DNA from: Micromonospora yangpuensis
GTDB taxonomy: Bacteria > Actinomycetota > Actinomycetes > Mycobacteriales > Micromonosporaceae
Direction of reading: 5' to 3'
Assembly (NCBI RefSeq): GCF_900091615.1
Contig: NZ_FMIA01000002.1
Location: 6,138,001 to 6,202,000 of the forward strand
DNA: 64,000 bases
This document shows, in pieces, positions 27,303 to 36,645 of the stretch (the first letter of the stretch is position 1; each line of letters begins with the position of its first letter). Under the pieces are notes generated by a model. It saw only the letters and a list, made by a program, of their open reading frames with translations. It was not told the origin of the DNA and did not search any database. Made by a program: the position numbers and the translations under genes.

Positions 27303-28255
27303 CGCTGGGGGGCCCGGTCGTCGAAGTCCACCAGCTCGGGTACGTCGAGCGGCTGCGGCTGGGTCCGTGGCACCCCCAGCCAGCCACCCAGGGTGCGGTT
27401 GTACGCGCTCTGCCACGGGCTGTTGCCCGTCTCGCGCCCCTGTCGGTAGCTCTTCTGCAGGAAGAAGGCGACCAGGTCACGCAGCGCCGGGTCGCCGATC
27501 GGCACGCCGACCCCGATCAGCTCGCTGGTCCCGAAGGGCATGTTGACGATCTCGAAGTCGTCCGGGTAGAGGTAACGGAATCCGGCCAGCATGGTCTCGT
27601 CGGAGGCGGCGGCGTCGTACCTGCCCTCCAGCATGCCCTTGACGCAGTCCTCGACCTCCTGGACCACCCTGACCGGCACGTCGTGCTGACGCAGCTCGGT
27701 CTCCGTGGTGGACCCGCCGCTGGCGCAGACCTTGTACGCCGGATCGGCGAGGTCCTCCAACGTACGGATCTTGTCCTTGAGCGCGACCGGCACCAGCACC
27801 TCCGGGGTGGTGACCAGGTACGGCCCGGCGAAGCTGACCAGTTTCTCGCGTTCCTCGGTCATCGAGAAACTGGTGACCACGAGATCGACCGTGCCGGCCT
27901 GCAGTGCCTCGACCCGCTGCTCGGTGGTCAGCGTCACGAAGTCGATCCGCTGGTCCCCCTCGTAGCCGAGTGAGGTCGCGATGTACCGGGCGATCTCGAT
28001 GTCGAACCCGGAGAAGGTGCCGTCGGCGTTGCGTTGGCTCATCAGCGGGGAGGTCGCGGAGACGCCGATCCGCAGCTTCGGCTGGCCGTAGATGTGGGAC
28101 TCGCGGATCTTGTCCCGGACCGAGGGCAGCTTCGGCTCCTGCTGGTTGTCACAGCCGGCGGCAGCGGCGAGCGCGAGGGTCAGGGCCACCGCGACGGTGG
28201 TGGCGACGGAGCGCAGCCGGGACCGGGAGAGGGTCAGTTTCAACGGCGACCTCAC
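27299..28255 (-). CDS. Amino-acid ABC transporter substrate-binding lipoprotein, GlnH type
   Basis: Extracytoplasmic family-3 solute-binding protein, likely for glutamate/glutamine or another polar amino acid. Lipobox AAAGC at about residue 35, then the SBP_bac_3 core (RIGVSATSPLMS, GFDIEIARYIA, GTVDLVVTSFSMTEER). No permease or ATPase genes adjoin; its partner is an unrelated membrane protein, so it may be a sensor rather than a transporter subunit. GTG 28255 lies seven bases after GATACT and lacks a good ribosome site, which suggests a leaderless transcript. Confidence 0.85.
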   Translation of the reverse strand: MRSPLKLTLSRSRLRSVATTVAVALTLALAAAAGCDNQQEPKLPSVRDKIRESHIYGQPKLRIGVSATSPLMSQRNADGTFSGFDIEIARYIATSLGYEGDQRIDFVTLTTEQRVEALQAGTVDLVVTSFSMTEEREKLVSFAGPYLVTTPEVLVPVALKDKIRTLEDLADPAYKVCASGGSTTETELRQHDVPVRVVQEVEDCVKGMLEGRYDAAASDETMLAGFRYLYPDDFEIVNMPFGTSELIGVGVPIGDPALRDLVAFFLQKSYRQGRETGNSPWQSAYNRTLGGWLGVPRTQPQPLDVPELVDFDDRAPQR

Positions 28256-28314
28256 AGGGTCGAGTATCCTGCGGAGCACCGAGAGTAGCCGGTGTCGTCC
28301 AGCCTCGACCACGG

Positions 28315-28343
28315 TTGACAACCGCCCCGCGCGGTACATGCTT
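28315..28343 (+). promoter_or_regulatory. Housekeeping-type promoter, probably leaderless
   Basis: TTGACA (28315-28320), a 17-base spacer and ATGCTT (28338-28343). The GTG start of the next gene is at 28349, five bases on, so the transcript probably begins at or near the start codon. Confidence 0.5.
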
Positions 28344-28348
28344 GTCGG

Positions 28349-28681
28349 GTGAGGAGATTACCCCCGTTCGATGCTCGCGCGGTGGCCGTCCTCGCGTCGC
28401 TGGCGACGCTGTCCATCCTGGTGGTGCTGCTGCTGTGGCGGCGCGACGACGTCCTGACGGTGGCTCTGGCACTGCTCGGTGTGCTCTGTGGAGTGGTCAC
28501 GGTGGTGGCGGTGAACGCCGCCCGGTACGGACGTCAGCCGCGCGAGACCGCCGCGCCGCAGCCGTACGTGCCCACGCCGCTCGGCGTCGACGCGGACACC
28601 CTGGACACCTTGGACAGCCGGGACGCCATGCACGCGGTGAACGTCCGCCGTCGCCGCGCGAGCGGCCTCAACGACCGGTGA
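28349..28681 (+). CDS. Small two-helix membrane protein
   Basis: 110 residues with two adjacent hydrophobic helices (about 11-30 and 38-58) and a polar C-terminal tail of ~50 residues. No family recognised. GTG start, no ribosome site, promoter immediately upstream. Divergent from the substrate-binding lipoprotein gene and convergent with the Ser/Thr kinase. Confidence 0.7.
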   Translation: MRRLPPFDARAVAVLASLATLSILVVLLLWRRDDVLTVALALLGVLCGVVTVVAVNAARYGRQPRETAAPQPYVPTPLGVDADTLDTLDSRDAMHAVNVRRRRASGLNDR

Positions 28682-28736
28682 GGGCCGGTCGACAGCGGCC
28701 GGTGGCCGCCGGTCGACAGCGGAGGCTCGGACGGTC

Positions 28737-30320
28737 TCAGCGACCGGTGAGCGTCGGGGTGGCGAGCGCGTCCACGCCCCGCCCGGCCAGGCAGCGGTAG
28801 GTCTGGTCGCCGTCCGGGTCGCCGGGTGGCAGTACCTCCAGGTTCCACCCGCTGGGGTCGCTGAGCCCGCTGGTCAGCCGGAACGTCTGCGGGTGGCAGA
28901 CCTCCCGCACGGTCGCGTCGGCCCGGACCGCCTCGTATCCCGCGCCGACCAGGTCGCCGGGGAGCTCGCCCTCGGCGTAGCTCTCCCAGGTGTGCCGCCC
29001 GTCGCAGGTGACCCGGACCGCCTCCACCCGGCTGTCGCGTACCCGCAGCGGCCCGAAGCACTCCAGCTCCGGCGCGCAGCGGGCCCCGGCGGGCAGCGCC
29101 TGGGTGCCGCCGGTGCCGGGCAGGCAGCCCGGCAGGGCCCCCCAGCGGCCCGCCGGTAACACCGCCCGACTGGTCGCCGTGGTCGTCGGCGACCCGACCG
29201 GGGCGCCCCCGGCGACCCAGGCACCGGCGGTGGCCGACCCGGCGAGCGCGAGCATCCCGGCACCGCCGAGGAACCAGCGTCGGCGTCGCCGGACCGACGC
29301 CGGCACGGTGGGGTGCGGGTCCTGCTCGGCGGCCGGACGCGGCGCGGGGCGGGTCTCGGCGCGTTGACCGGACCCGGCACCGCCGGACGGGCCGGAGCCG
29401 TCGCGGGGGCCCGGCCACTGGGCGTGGGCCGCCGCGCCGCCGGAGTACGGGCCGTACGACAGGCCGCCCCCGGGCAGGCCACCGGAGGTGCCGGGGGCCA
29501 GCGGCAGCCCCATCAGCAGTCCCCGCAGCTCGACCGCGGAGGGCCGGGCACCGGGGTCGTTGTCCATCCCGGCGCGCAGCACGTCGAGGAACTCGGCCGG
29601 CACCCCGGGCAGGTCGGGGATCGGCTGGTGGAACATCTCCAGCACGGTGACCAGGCTCGGGTTGCGCTCGCTGCGCCAGCGGGGCGGGCGGCCGTACATC
29701 ACCGCGTAGAGGGTCGCGCAGAGCGCGTAGACGTCGACGGCGGGCGACGGCGGGCTGTGGTTGAACATCTCCGGTGGCGCGTACGCCGGGGTGAGCACCT
29801 CCAGGGCGACCGAGGCGTCCCGCATCTCGGCCACCACGGCCAGCCCGAAGTCGGCAAGCACCGCCGAGTTGAACTGCGAGTGGAGGATGTTGGCCGGCTT
29901 GACGTCGCGGTGCAGCACGCCGGCCGCGTGCGAGTGCACGATCGCGTCGGCGATCTTGATGCCGAGGTCGCACGCCTCGGCCGGCCCGAGCGGCGAGTTG
30001 CGCATCCGCTCGGCGTACGACCCGTCGCAGAGTTCCATGATCAGGTACGGGTGCTGGTCGACCGTGACGCCGACGTCGAAGAGGTCGACCACGTGCGGGT
30101 GGGAGGACATCCGGCCGGCCGCCCGCGCCTCGCGCAGGAAGCGGGCCTGGTCGCGTTCGCTGTCCAGGGTGCGGTTCTCTATCTTGACCGCCACCTCGCG
30201 TCCCACCGAGATCTGGACGGCCCGGTAGATGGTCGCGTACCCACCTCGGGCAAACATCTCCAGATCGGTCAGACCGGGCACGATGGGTGCCGGACGGGCA
30301 CCGGGCGGAGTCTCGGTCAC
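28737..30320 (-). CDS. PknB-type Ser/Thr protein kinase with extracellular Cys-containing domain
   Basis: Transmembrane eukaryotic-like kinase, ~527 residues. The kinase domain (about 15-275) has a glycine loop (FARGGYATIY), VAVKI lysine, HRDVKPANIL catalytic loop, DFG and an APE motif. A Pro/Gly-rich juxtamembrane stretch leads to one helix near 360, then an extracellular domain with several cysteines that may form disulfides. No PASTA repeats. GTG 30320 sits seven bases after TATTTT with no ribosome site, consistent with leaderless initiation. The extracellular ligand is unknown. Confidence 0.9.
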   Translation of the reverse strand: MTETPPGARPAPIVPGLTDLEMFARGGYATIYRAVQISVGREVAVKIENRTLDSERDQARFLREARAAGRMSSHPHVVDLFDVGVTVDQHPYLIMELCDGSYAERMRNSPLGPAEACDLGIKIADAIVHSHAAGVLHRDVKPANILHSQFNSAVLADFGLAVVAEMRDASVALEVLTPAYAPPEMFNHSPPSPAVDVYALCATLYAVMYGRPPRWRSERNPSLVTVLEMFHQPIPDLPGVPAEFLDVLRAGMDNDPGARPSAVELRGLLMGLPLAPGTSGGLPGGGLSYGPYSGGAAAHAQWPGPRDGSGPSGGAGSGQRAETRPAPRPAAEQDPHPTVPASVRRRRRWFLGGAGMLALAGSATAGAWVAGGAPVGSPTTTATSRAVLPAGRWGALPGCLPGTGGTQALPAGARCAPELECFGPLRVRDSRVEAVRVTCDGRHTWESYAEGELPGDLVGAGYEAVRADATVREVCHPQTFRLTSGLSDPSGWNLEVLPPGDPDGDQTYRCLAGRGVDALATPTLTGR

Positions 30321-30351
30321 AGCTTCGAAAATACCCAACTCGATTGACGGC

Positions 30352-30867
30352 TCAGCGGGCCGTGTCGGCGCTGGCAGCCGTGGCGGGCCCGGAGCCGTCG
30401 CCACCACCAGCCGAAACAGTCTTCTCGGTGCCAACCGGACCGGCTCCGTCGGCCGACGCGACCGGCGAACCCGCGCGGGCGTCCCACCGCAGACCGAGGA
30501 AGGTCGCCAACGCGCCGAGGCCCTCCCAGGCGGCCACCCCGAAGAACCGGTCCGGGGCGATGTCGGCCAGCACCGCCAGGGTGAAGACGCTGAACGTCAC
30601 CAGCCGGAAGAAGACCGTGAACCGGAAGAAGGCCCGCCACTCGGTGGCGGTGGCCAGCAGGTAGTAGACCCCCATGTTGAACGAGGCCATCGAGGAGGCC
30701 ATCAGGAACGTGCCGGTGTAGTCACCCGGCGCCCGTTGCTCCGGCACCTCGAAGCCGAGCAACCGCAGTTGCGCCTCCGGCCAGAGCAACCCGACCGCCC
30801 CCATGACCAGCGCCAAGACGCCGAAGACCGCGATCGTCCAGCCAGCACCGGAACGCGGCAACCTCAT
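30352..30867 (-). CDS. Four-helix membrane protein, unknown function
   Basis: 171 residues with four hydrophobic helices in the first ~130 and a flexible Ala/Gly tail. It resembles small DoxX-like or DUF-type membrane proteins in shape only. ATG 30867 is preceded by AGAGGGGG. It ends 31 bases before the kinase start on the same strand, so the two may be co-expressed. Confidence 0.75.
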   Translation of the reverse strand: MRLPRSGAGWTIAVFGVLALVMGAVGLLWPEAQLRLLGFEVPEQRAPGDYTGTFLMASSMASFNMGVYYLLATATEWRAFFRFTVFFRLVTFSVFTLAVLADIAPDRFFGVAAWEGLGALATFLGLRWDARAGSPVASADGAGPVGTEKTVSAGGGDGSGPATAASADTAR

Positions 30868-31012
30868 GACACCCCCTCTTCCACCCCACAGTGGACCCCC
30901 GCGTGCGTCCCACCGGTGGGACCCCGCTCGCGCCCCACACGCTAGCCGGTCCGCCCGGCGAGCACATCGGCGAATCCGGCACGTCCCACCGCGACCCGTC
31001 GGCCCGGGGCGA

Positions 31013-34000
31013 TCAGGGGCGTCCGCTGAGGCGGGCGTGCAGCCGGGTGGCGGCGAGCCGCTCGCTTATCTGTTCGGTCGAGAAGGCCAGCCGTACCGCG
31101 TCCTCGGCACTGGCCAGGGCCTCCTCCGGCCGGCCGGCGGCGGCCAACGCCTCGGCGAGCACGCTGGCACCGACCACCTGGCTGCGGACGTCCTCGGCCG
31201 GGGCGGCCACCGCCCGTCGGGCCCAGTCCAGCGCCTGTTCCACCTGCCCGTGGGCGAGCAGCGCGGAGGCGTACCGGGCCATCGTGTGGCGGCGGGAGAA
31301 GAGCAGGGACGGCGCGTCGGCCGCGGCGGTCGCCACCGGGGCGAGCAATCCGACCGCGGTCGCCGGGTCACCGGCGGCCAGCCGGGCGGTGGCCAGCAGC
31401 ACCCGGGGCCCCACCTGCGCCGGGGCCTGCGGATTGTGCGGTTCGACGGCGGCCAGCACCGCCCGTGCGGACCGTTCGGCGGCCTCGCAGTCGGCCATGT
31501 CCAGGGCGACGAACCCGCGCAGCGTGCCGGCCATCCCGGTCAGCAGCGGATGCGAGGTGCGCTCGGCGTAGGTCGACGCCTCGGCGAGCAGGTCCGCCGC
31601 GTGCTCCGGCTCCCCCAGGCCGCGCGCCACCACCGCCCGCACGACCAGCGCGAACCCGCAACCCCAGTCGTCGGAGGCCTCGGCGAACTCCCGGTACGCC
31701 CGGCGGGCCCCCCGGTCCGCCTCGCCCAGCTCACCCAGTTCGGCGGCGGCGTACGCCTCGACCGCGCGCAGCGTGCCCACCGCCCAGGCCTCGCCGACCC
31801 GCTCGCCGAAGGGCAGGAAGACCCGGGCCAGCCGGCAGGCCTCCCGCAGCCGGCCGGCGAGCAGCCGGGCGAACGCGGTGGTCCCGCGCAGCCAGGCCCG
31901 CCCGTACGGGTCGCGCAGCTCGGCGAAGAGCCGGGCGGCCCGGCCGAGCACGGCGTCGGTACCGGCGAAGTCGCCCCGGGTGGTGGTCACCCAGGCCAGG
32001 TTCTGCAACGACCAGGCCTGCCCGCGCGGGTCCTGCGCACCCAGGCTGACCTGGTACGCGGCGGCGAGCCGGCTGCTGGCCTCACCCAACCGCCCGGCCA
32101 CGAAGTCGGCCATGCCGAGCCGCCGCATCGCCGAGGCCCGCAACGTCGGCAACGCGCCGGCCGTGGCCACCTGCATGGCCTCCTGCCAGCAGGCCACCGC
32201 CCGCTCCTGGTCGCCGAGGGTCTGGTGGGCCTGCCCGGCCAGCAGCAGGGCACTGACCCGGATGGTGTCGTCACCGGTGTTGGCGGCGATCTTCTCGGCT
32301 GAGGCCAGCGCGTCGGGGACCCGCCCTACCTGCAGCAGGGCCCGGGCGTGCACCACCCGGTCGGCGGCGGGTACCGGCTCACGGGTCAACTCGGCGGCCC
32401 GCTCGGCGTACTCCACGGCCAGGGCCGGCTCACCGGCGGCCAGTGACCGGCGGGCGGCCCGGCCCAGCGCGGCGATCCCCAGACCGGCGACGGCCCGCGC
32501 CGGTGAGTCCGGGCGCAGCCCGACCGCGTCGGCCAGGGCGACCGCCCGCTCGACGTGCGCGGCCACGAAGTCGTCCCGCCCGGCCTCGGCGCCGGTCCCG
32601 TCCCGGTTGGCCCCGGTGAACCCGCCGTCGCTCGGGGTCGCGCCCTCCGGCGCCGGGGCGGCCCAGCGGGCCAGCGCGGCGTGCCGCTCGGCCAACTCGG
32701 CCTTGCTCACCCCGGCGTAGGCGGCCTCGCGCATCAACGGGGTGGCGAAGGCGTATCCGGTGCGGGTCTTGTGCAGCATCCGGCGTTGCAGCAGTTCCTC
32801 GACGGCCCGGTCGAACTCCAGGGCGACCACCGCCGCCGGTCGGCCGTCCCGGCCGGCCCGCTGCCCCCGCAGCGCCTCCAGGGTGCCGCCGGGCACGGTG
32901 TCGCCGACCACCGCGGCGTCCCGCAGCACCGAGCGGGCGTCGGCCGGCAGGGCGTCGATCCGGGCGGCCAGCACGGCGGCCAGGTCCCGGGAGAGCAGCC
33001 GGCTGCCCAGCGAGCCGGGGGCCAGTCGCCAACCGCCGGCGCCGACCGCGGTCAGCGCGCCCCGCTCCATCAGCAGGGTGACCAGCTCGGCCAGGTAGAA
33101 CGCGTTGCCCTGGGCGGTGGCGAGCAGCCGGTCGCTGTCGGCCTGGGGCAGCTTTCCGCCGCTGAGGTAGCTGGTGAGCAGCCGGGCCGCGTCGGCGCCG
33201 CGCAGCGGGGGCAACGCGTGCACCTCGGCGTCCGCGACCCGGGTCAACGCCCCGGCGGTACGCACCAGCTCGGGCCGCCCGAGCAGCAGCACCAGCACCG
33301 GCCCGGAGAGCCGGGACAGGGTGAGGCCCAATGCTCCGATGGTCTCGGCGGTGGCGTCGTGCAGATCGTCGACGATCACCGCCAGGGGTGCCTCCATCGC
33401 CAACGCGCTGAGCAGGTCGGCGACGGCGGACGGGGCCGCCTCGGCGTCGGCGGGCGCCCCGCCGGTGCCCCACTCCCCCTGGTCGGTGGGGCTGCCGGTG
33501 GGCAGGTCGGCGTAGCCGAGCAGGGCCAGCAGCTGGTCGGCGGCGATCGGGGGCGGCTCGGGGCGCAGCCGGGCCAGGCGTTGACTGAGCCGCCGCAGCC
33601 GCTCCTCCACGGCCGGGCGGGTGAGCGCGGTGGCGGTGTCGCTGGGCAACCCGACGGCGGCCCGGACCAGGTCGGCCAGGGGGGCGAGCCGGCGACGTTC
33701 ACCGAAGGCGGCACAGCGTACGGAGAGCACCCGGGCCCCGGTGTGTGCGGCGTACCGGCCGGCGCCCACGTCGTAGCCGGCGGCGAGGCGTTCCACCTCG
33801 GCGGAGAACCGGGACTTGCCGATTCCCGCCTCGGCGGTCATCAGCAGCACCCGGGGTTCGCTGCGGTCGATCACCTCGGCGAGCCGGCCGGCGACCCGCC
33901 CGATCTCGGTCTCCCGGCCCACGAAGGGCGCCTCGTCGCCGAGGCCGGAGCGGGTGCCCGGGGCGTCCAGGAGCCCGAGCAGCTCGTACGCCTCGACCGG

Positions 34001-34612
34001 CTCGCGTTTGCCCTTGAGCCGCAGTGGCCGCAGGGCCCGCCAGGAGGCCACGTGCCGGGTGGCGGCGGAGGTGCGTCCGCCCGCGTAGACCGCCCCGACG
34101 GCGGCGGCGTCGGCGAGCCGGGCGGCGGTGTTGACCGTGTCCCCGATGACCGTGTACTCGATGGCGGCCTGGATGCCGGCGATCACGTCGCCGGTGTTCA
34201 GCCCGACCCGCAGCCCCAGCGGCGCGCCGCCGCCCCGCTCGTCGTCGAGCACCCGGCGGACCGCCCGCTGCATGGACAGCGCGGCCCGGACCGCCCGTTC
34301 GGCGTCGTCCTCGTGCGCCACCGGGGCACCGAAGACCGCCATGATCCCGTCACCGGTGAGCTTGTCGACGTGCCCGCCGAAGGTCTTCACCGCGCCGGCC
34401 AGCGCGGCGAGCACCCGGTCGGTGACCGCGCCCACCCGTTCCGGGTCGAGGTCCTCCGACCAGGAGGTGAAGTCGGAGAGGTCGCCGAAGAGCACGGTGA
34501 CCACCCGGCGCTCGGCCGCCGGCAGCATCGCGGCGGCCGGCAGGGCCGCCCCGCAGTTGTGGCAGAACCGTGCGCCGGGTACCGCGACGGTTCCGCACAC
34601 CGGGCAGGTCAC
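31013..34612 (-). CDS. Adenylate/guanylate cyclase-AAA ATPase-TPR regulator
   Basis: Large (~1199-residue) signalling protein. Order: zinc ribbon (CPVCG...CHNCG, 1-30), class III nucleotidyl cyclase domain (about 40-190; VTVLFGDLSDFT and VDKLTGDGIMAVFG carry the metal aspartates), AAA/STAND ATPase (P-loop AEAGIGKS, Walker B VIVDDL), and a long C-terminal TPR-like helical repeat region. If active it would make cAMP, a possible ligand for the Crp protein encoded at 16.5 kb. GTG 34612 overlaps the MBL gene stop (GTGA). No LuxR helix-turn-helix seen. Confidence 0.9.
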   Translation of the reverse strand: MTCPVCGTVAVPGARFCHNCGAALPAAAMLPAAERRVVTVLFGDLSDFTSWSEDLDPERVGAVTDRVLAALAGAVKTFGGHVDKLTGDGIMAVFGAPVAHEDDAERAVRAALSMQRAVRRVLDDERGGGAPLGLRVGLNTGDVIAGIQAAIEYTVIGDTVNTAARLADAAAVGAVYAGGRTSAATRHVASWRALRPLRLKGKREPVEAYELLGLLDAPGTRSGLGDEAPFVGRETEIGRVAGRLAEVIDRSEPRVLLMTAEAGIGKSRFSAEVERLAAGYDVGAGRYAAHTGARVLSVRCAAFGERRRLAPLADLVRAAVGLPSDTATALTRPAVEERLRRLSQRLARLRPEPPPIAADQLLALLGYADLPTGSPTDQGEWGTGGAPADAEAAPSAVADLLSALAMEAPLAVIVDDLHDATAETIGALGLTLSRLSGPVLVLLLGRPELVRTAGALTRVADAEVHALPPLRGADAARLLTSYLSGGKLPQADSDRLLATAQGNAFYLAELVTLLMERGALTAVGAGGWRLAPGSLGSRLLSRDLAAVLAARIDALPADARSVLRDAAVVGDTVPGGTLEALRGQRAGRDGRPAAVVALEFDRAVEELLQRRMLHKTRTGYAFATPLMREAAYAGVSKAELAERHAALARWAAPAPEGATPSDGGFTGANRDGTGAEAGRDDFVAAHVERAVALADAVGLRPDSPARAVAGLGIAALGRAARRSLAAGEPALAVEYAERAAELTREPVPAADRVVHARALLQVGRVPDALASAEKIAANTGDDTIRVSALLLAGQAHQTLGDQERAVACWQEAMQVATAGALPTLRASAMRRLGMADFVAGRLGEASSRLAAAYQVSLGAQDPRGQAWSLQNLAWVTTTRGDFAGTDAVLGRAARLFAELRDPYGRAWLRGTTAFARLLAGRLREACRLARVFLPFGERVGEAWAVGTLRAVEAYAAAELGELGEADRGARRAYREFAEASDDWGCGFALVVRAVVARGLGEPEHAADLLAEASTYAERTSHPLLTGMAGTLRGFVALDMADCEAAERSARAVLAAVEPHNPQAPAQVGPRVLLATARLAAGDPATAVGLLAPVATAAADAPSLLFSRRHTMARYASALLAHGQVEQALDWARRAVAAPAEDVRSQVVGASVLAEALAAAGRPEEALASAEDAVRLAFSTEQISERLAATRLHARLSGRP

Positions 34613-35448
34613 GGCTGGTCCAACCGCGGCTCCCCGGCGCCGGATTCCCCGGTCGGCACCCCGAGGTGTTCCAGCTGGGCCCGGACCGACCACTCGGCCG
34701 CCCACCACAGCGAGCGGTCCACGTCGGCGTAGACCCTTGCGACCACCTCGGCGGCGGTCCGGTCCCCGGCGGCGACCGCCGCCCGCACCTGGTCCAGCCG
34801 GGCCCGCCGGTGGGCGAGGTAGTACCGGGCGGCGGCACCGCAGTCGGCCAGCGCCGGGCCGTGTCCGGGCAGGGCGGTCACCCCCTGGTACGCGGTCAGC
34901 CGCTCCAGGCTGGCCAGGTAGTCGCCGAGGTTGCCGTCGGGGTGGGCGACCACGGTGGTGCCCCGGCCGAGGATGGTGTCACCGGTCAGCAGCACCTGCT
35001 CGTCGCCGTGGCTGACCAGGAAGCAGACCGAGTCGGCGGTGTGCCCCGGCACCGGCAGCGGTTCGATCCGCAGCCCGGCCAGCTCCAGCACCGCACCGTG
35101 CGGCGGGCCGAGCGGGGCCGCGGTGATGGTGTGTGCCGGGTCGACGGCCCGGACCTCGACCCCGCCGAGCAGCTCGGCAAGCCGGGCCGAGCCGGCGGTG
35201 TGGTCCGGGTGCCCGTGGGTGATCAGCACGGCGGCGATCGGCCCGTGCCCGGCGATCCGGGCCAGGTGCCCCTCGTCGGCCGGGCCGGGGTCGATCACGA
35301 TCGCCTCGGCCCGGCCGGGGGCCCGCAGCAGCCAGGTGTTGGTGCCGTCGAGGGTCATCGGCCCGGGGTTCGGCGCACGCAGCAGCGTCACCCAACCCGG
35401 CAGCTCGTCGGCGAGGGCCGCCGTCGGCGTGGTCACATGACCGGTCAT
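34609..35448 (-). CDS. Metallo-beta-lactamase-fold hydrolase, LACTB2/glyoxalase II-like
   Basis: Dinuclear zinc hydrolase with the THGHPDH motif, downstream His (VPGHTADS) and Asp (LLTGDTILG). 279 residues with a C-terminal helical domain like LACTB2-type RNases or hydrolases. Homologue of Rv3677c by position and family. The physiological substrate is not evident. ATG 35448. Its stop is overlapped by the cyclase gene start. Confidence 0.88.
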   Translation of the reverse strand: MTGHVTTPTAALADELPGWVTLLRAPNPGPMTLDGTNTWLLRAPGRAEAIVIDPGPADEGHLARIAGHGPIAAVLITHGHPDHTAGSARLAELLGGVEVRAVDPAHTITAAPLGPPHGAVLELAGLRIEPLPVPGHTADSVCFLVSHGDEQVLLTGDTILGRGTTVVAHPDGNLGDYLASLERLTAYQGVTALPGHGPALADCGAAARYYLAHRRARLDQVRAAVAAGDRTAAEVVARVYADVDRSLWWAAEWSVRAQLEHLGVPTGESGAGEPRLDQP

Positions 35449-35559
35449 GGCTGCGATCGTACGACCCCGGCGGGCACGGGCCGCGATCTTGGCGGGGCCG
35501 GCCGGTGCCGGCGGAGGCGGCGGTGACGCTCGGGCAGGAGGCCGTCGCCCCCCGCACGC

Positions 35560-36021
35560 TCAGGCGACCTCGAAGAGGACCTCCACCTCGACCGGGGCGT
35601 CGAGCGGCAACTCGGCCACGCCGACGGCGCTGCGGGCGTGCCGCCCGGCCTCGCCGAAGACCGTGCCGAACAGGTCGGAGGCGCCGTTGATCACGCCCGG
35701 CTGCCCGGTGAAGCCCGGCGCCGAGGCGACGAACCCGGACACCTTGACCACCTTGACCACGTTCTCCAGGCCGACCAGGGCGTCCACCGCGGCCAGCGCG
35801 TTGATCGCGCAGCGCTGGGCGAGGTCCTTCGCCTGGTCGGCCGAGACCCCCGCGCCCACCTTGCCGGTGGCCAGCAGCTTGCCGTCGGCGATCGGCAGCT
35901 GCCCGGAGACGTGCACGTGCTGGCCGGACTGCACCGCCGGCAGGTAGCTGGCCACCGGGGGCACCACCTCGGGCAGGGTCAGCCCCAGCTCGGCCAGCTT
36001 CGCGTGGGGGCCGCCGCTCAC
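35560..36021 (-). CDS. RidA/YjgF-family protein
   Basis: Probably deaminates reactive enamine/imine intermediates. 153 residues, with family landmarks VHVSGQLP, GKVGAGVSADQAKDLAQRC and LPLDAPVEVEVLFEV. The canonical Rid arginine is not obvious in this divergent subgroup, so catalytic activity is uncertain. GTG 36021 overlaps the DUF4177 stop as GTGA; homologues are adjacent in mycobacteria (Rv3678c). Confidence 0.85.
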   Translation of the reverse strand: MSGGPHAKLAELGLTLPEVVPPVASYLPAVQSGQHVHVSGQLPIADGKLLATGKVGAGVSADQAKDLAQRCAINALAAVDALVGLENVVKVVKVSGFVASAPGFTGQPGVINGASDLFGTVFGEAGRHARSAVGVAELPLDAPVEVEVLFEVA

Positions 36022-36173
36022 GCCTTGGCCCGCTTCAGGTACGCGACGAGCTGATCCGGGTTGGGTCCGGGGATCACGGCGACGAGCTCCCACCCGTCCT
36101 CGCCCCAGTTGTCGAGGATCTGCTTGGTCGCGTGGACCAGCAGCGGGACCGTGGAGTACTCCCACTTCTGCAT
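36018..36173 (-). CDS. DUF4177 small protein
   Basis: 51-residue protein with the DUF4177 pattern: MQKWEYSTVPL at the start, then GEDGWELVAVIPG. Function unknown. GAGGGAG upstream of ATG supports the start, and its stop is coupled to the RidA gene. It corresponds to Rv3678A in the mycobacterial order. Confidence 0.85.
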   Translation of the reverse strand: MQKWEYSTVPLLVHATKQILDNWGEDGWELVAVIPGPNPDQLVAYLKRAKA

Positions 36174-36222
36174 CGCTTCGGGGCTCCCTCTCGTGGCGTC
36201 GACTGTCCCCGACAGCCTACGG

Positions 36223-36645
36223 TCAGCCCGTCGTACGGGGCGGGGGGCGCTGCTCGGGGGCGGTCGGCTCGCCGCACTGCCCGTGGTGGTCGTACGGCTG
36301 GGGGCAGCGGGAGCGGTCACCCAGGAGCAGGTCGCAGAAGACCCGTCGCCGGTTGTTCTGGTCGTCGGTGCTGGAGACGGTGGTCTCGCCGGCGTCCAGT
36401 TCGGGCAGGAAATCGAGCGACACGGCGACCCGGTTGGCCAGGGCGGTCGCCGCCGCCAGGTTGGTCACCCGGATCGGCAGGTGGATGACGTACCCCGGCT
36501 CCTCGTCGTCGCGGCCGTGGTCGTCCAGACGGCTCAGCGTGCGTACCAGTTCGCCGGGGTCGGCGAGGCGTCGGTACGAGCGTTCGTTCAGGGGTGGACC
36601 GTTGACCGGCCCCTCAGGTCGGGGGTTGTCCTCCGCGTCGTACAT
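36223..36645 (-). CDS. Uncharacterised protein with DAGETTVS/RVFCDL...C motif, copy 1
   Basis: 140 residues, no family known to me. Its second half reads ELDAGETTVS, RRVFCDLLLG, RCPQPYDHHGQC. The same motif order recurs in the 97-residue protein at 55394-55687, so this is a paralogous family with three conserved cysteines and a DHxGxC end, possibly a small metal site. ATG 36645 after GGAGGAA. It is probably the first gene of the DUF4177-RidA-MBL-cyclase series. Confidence 0.75.
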   Translation of the reverse strand: MYDAEDNPRPEGPVNGPPLNERSYRRLADPGELVRTLSRLDDHGRDDEEPGYVIHLPIRVTNLAAATALANRVAVSLDFLPELDAGETTVSSTDDQNNRRRVFCDLLLGDRSRCPQPYDHHGQCGEPTAPEQRPPPRTTG

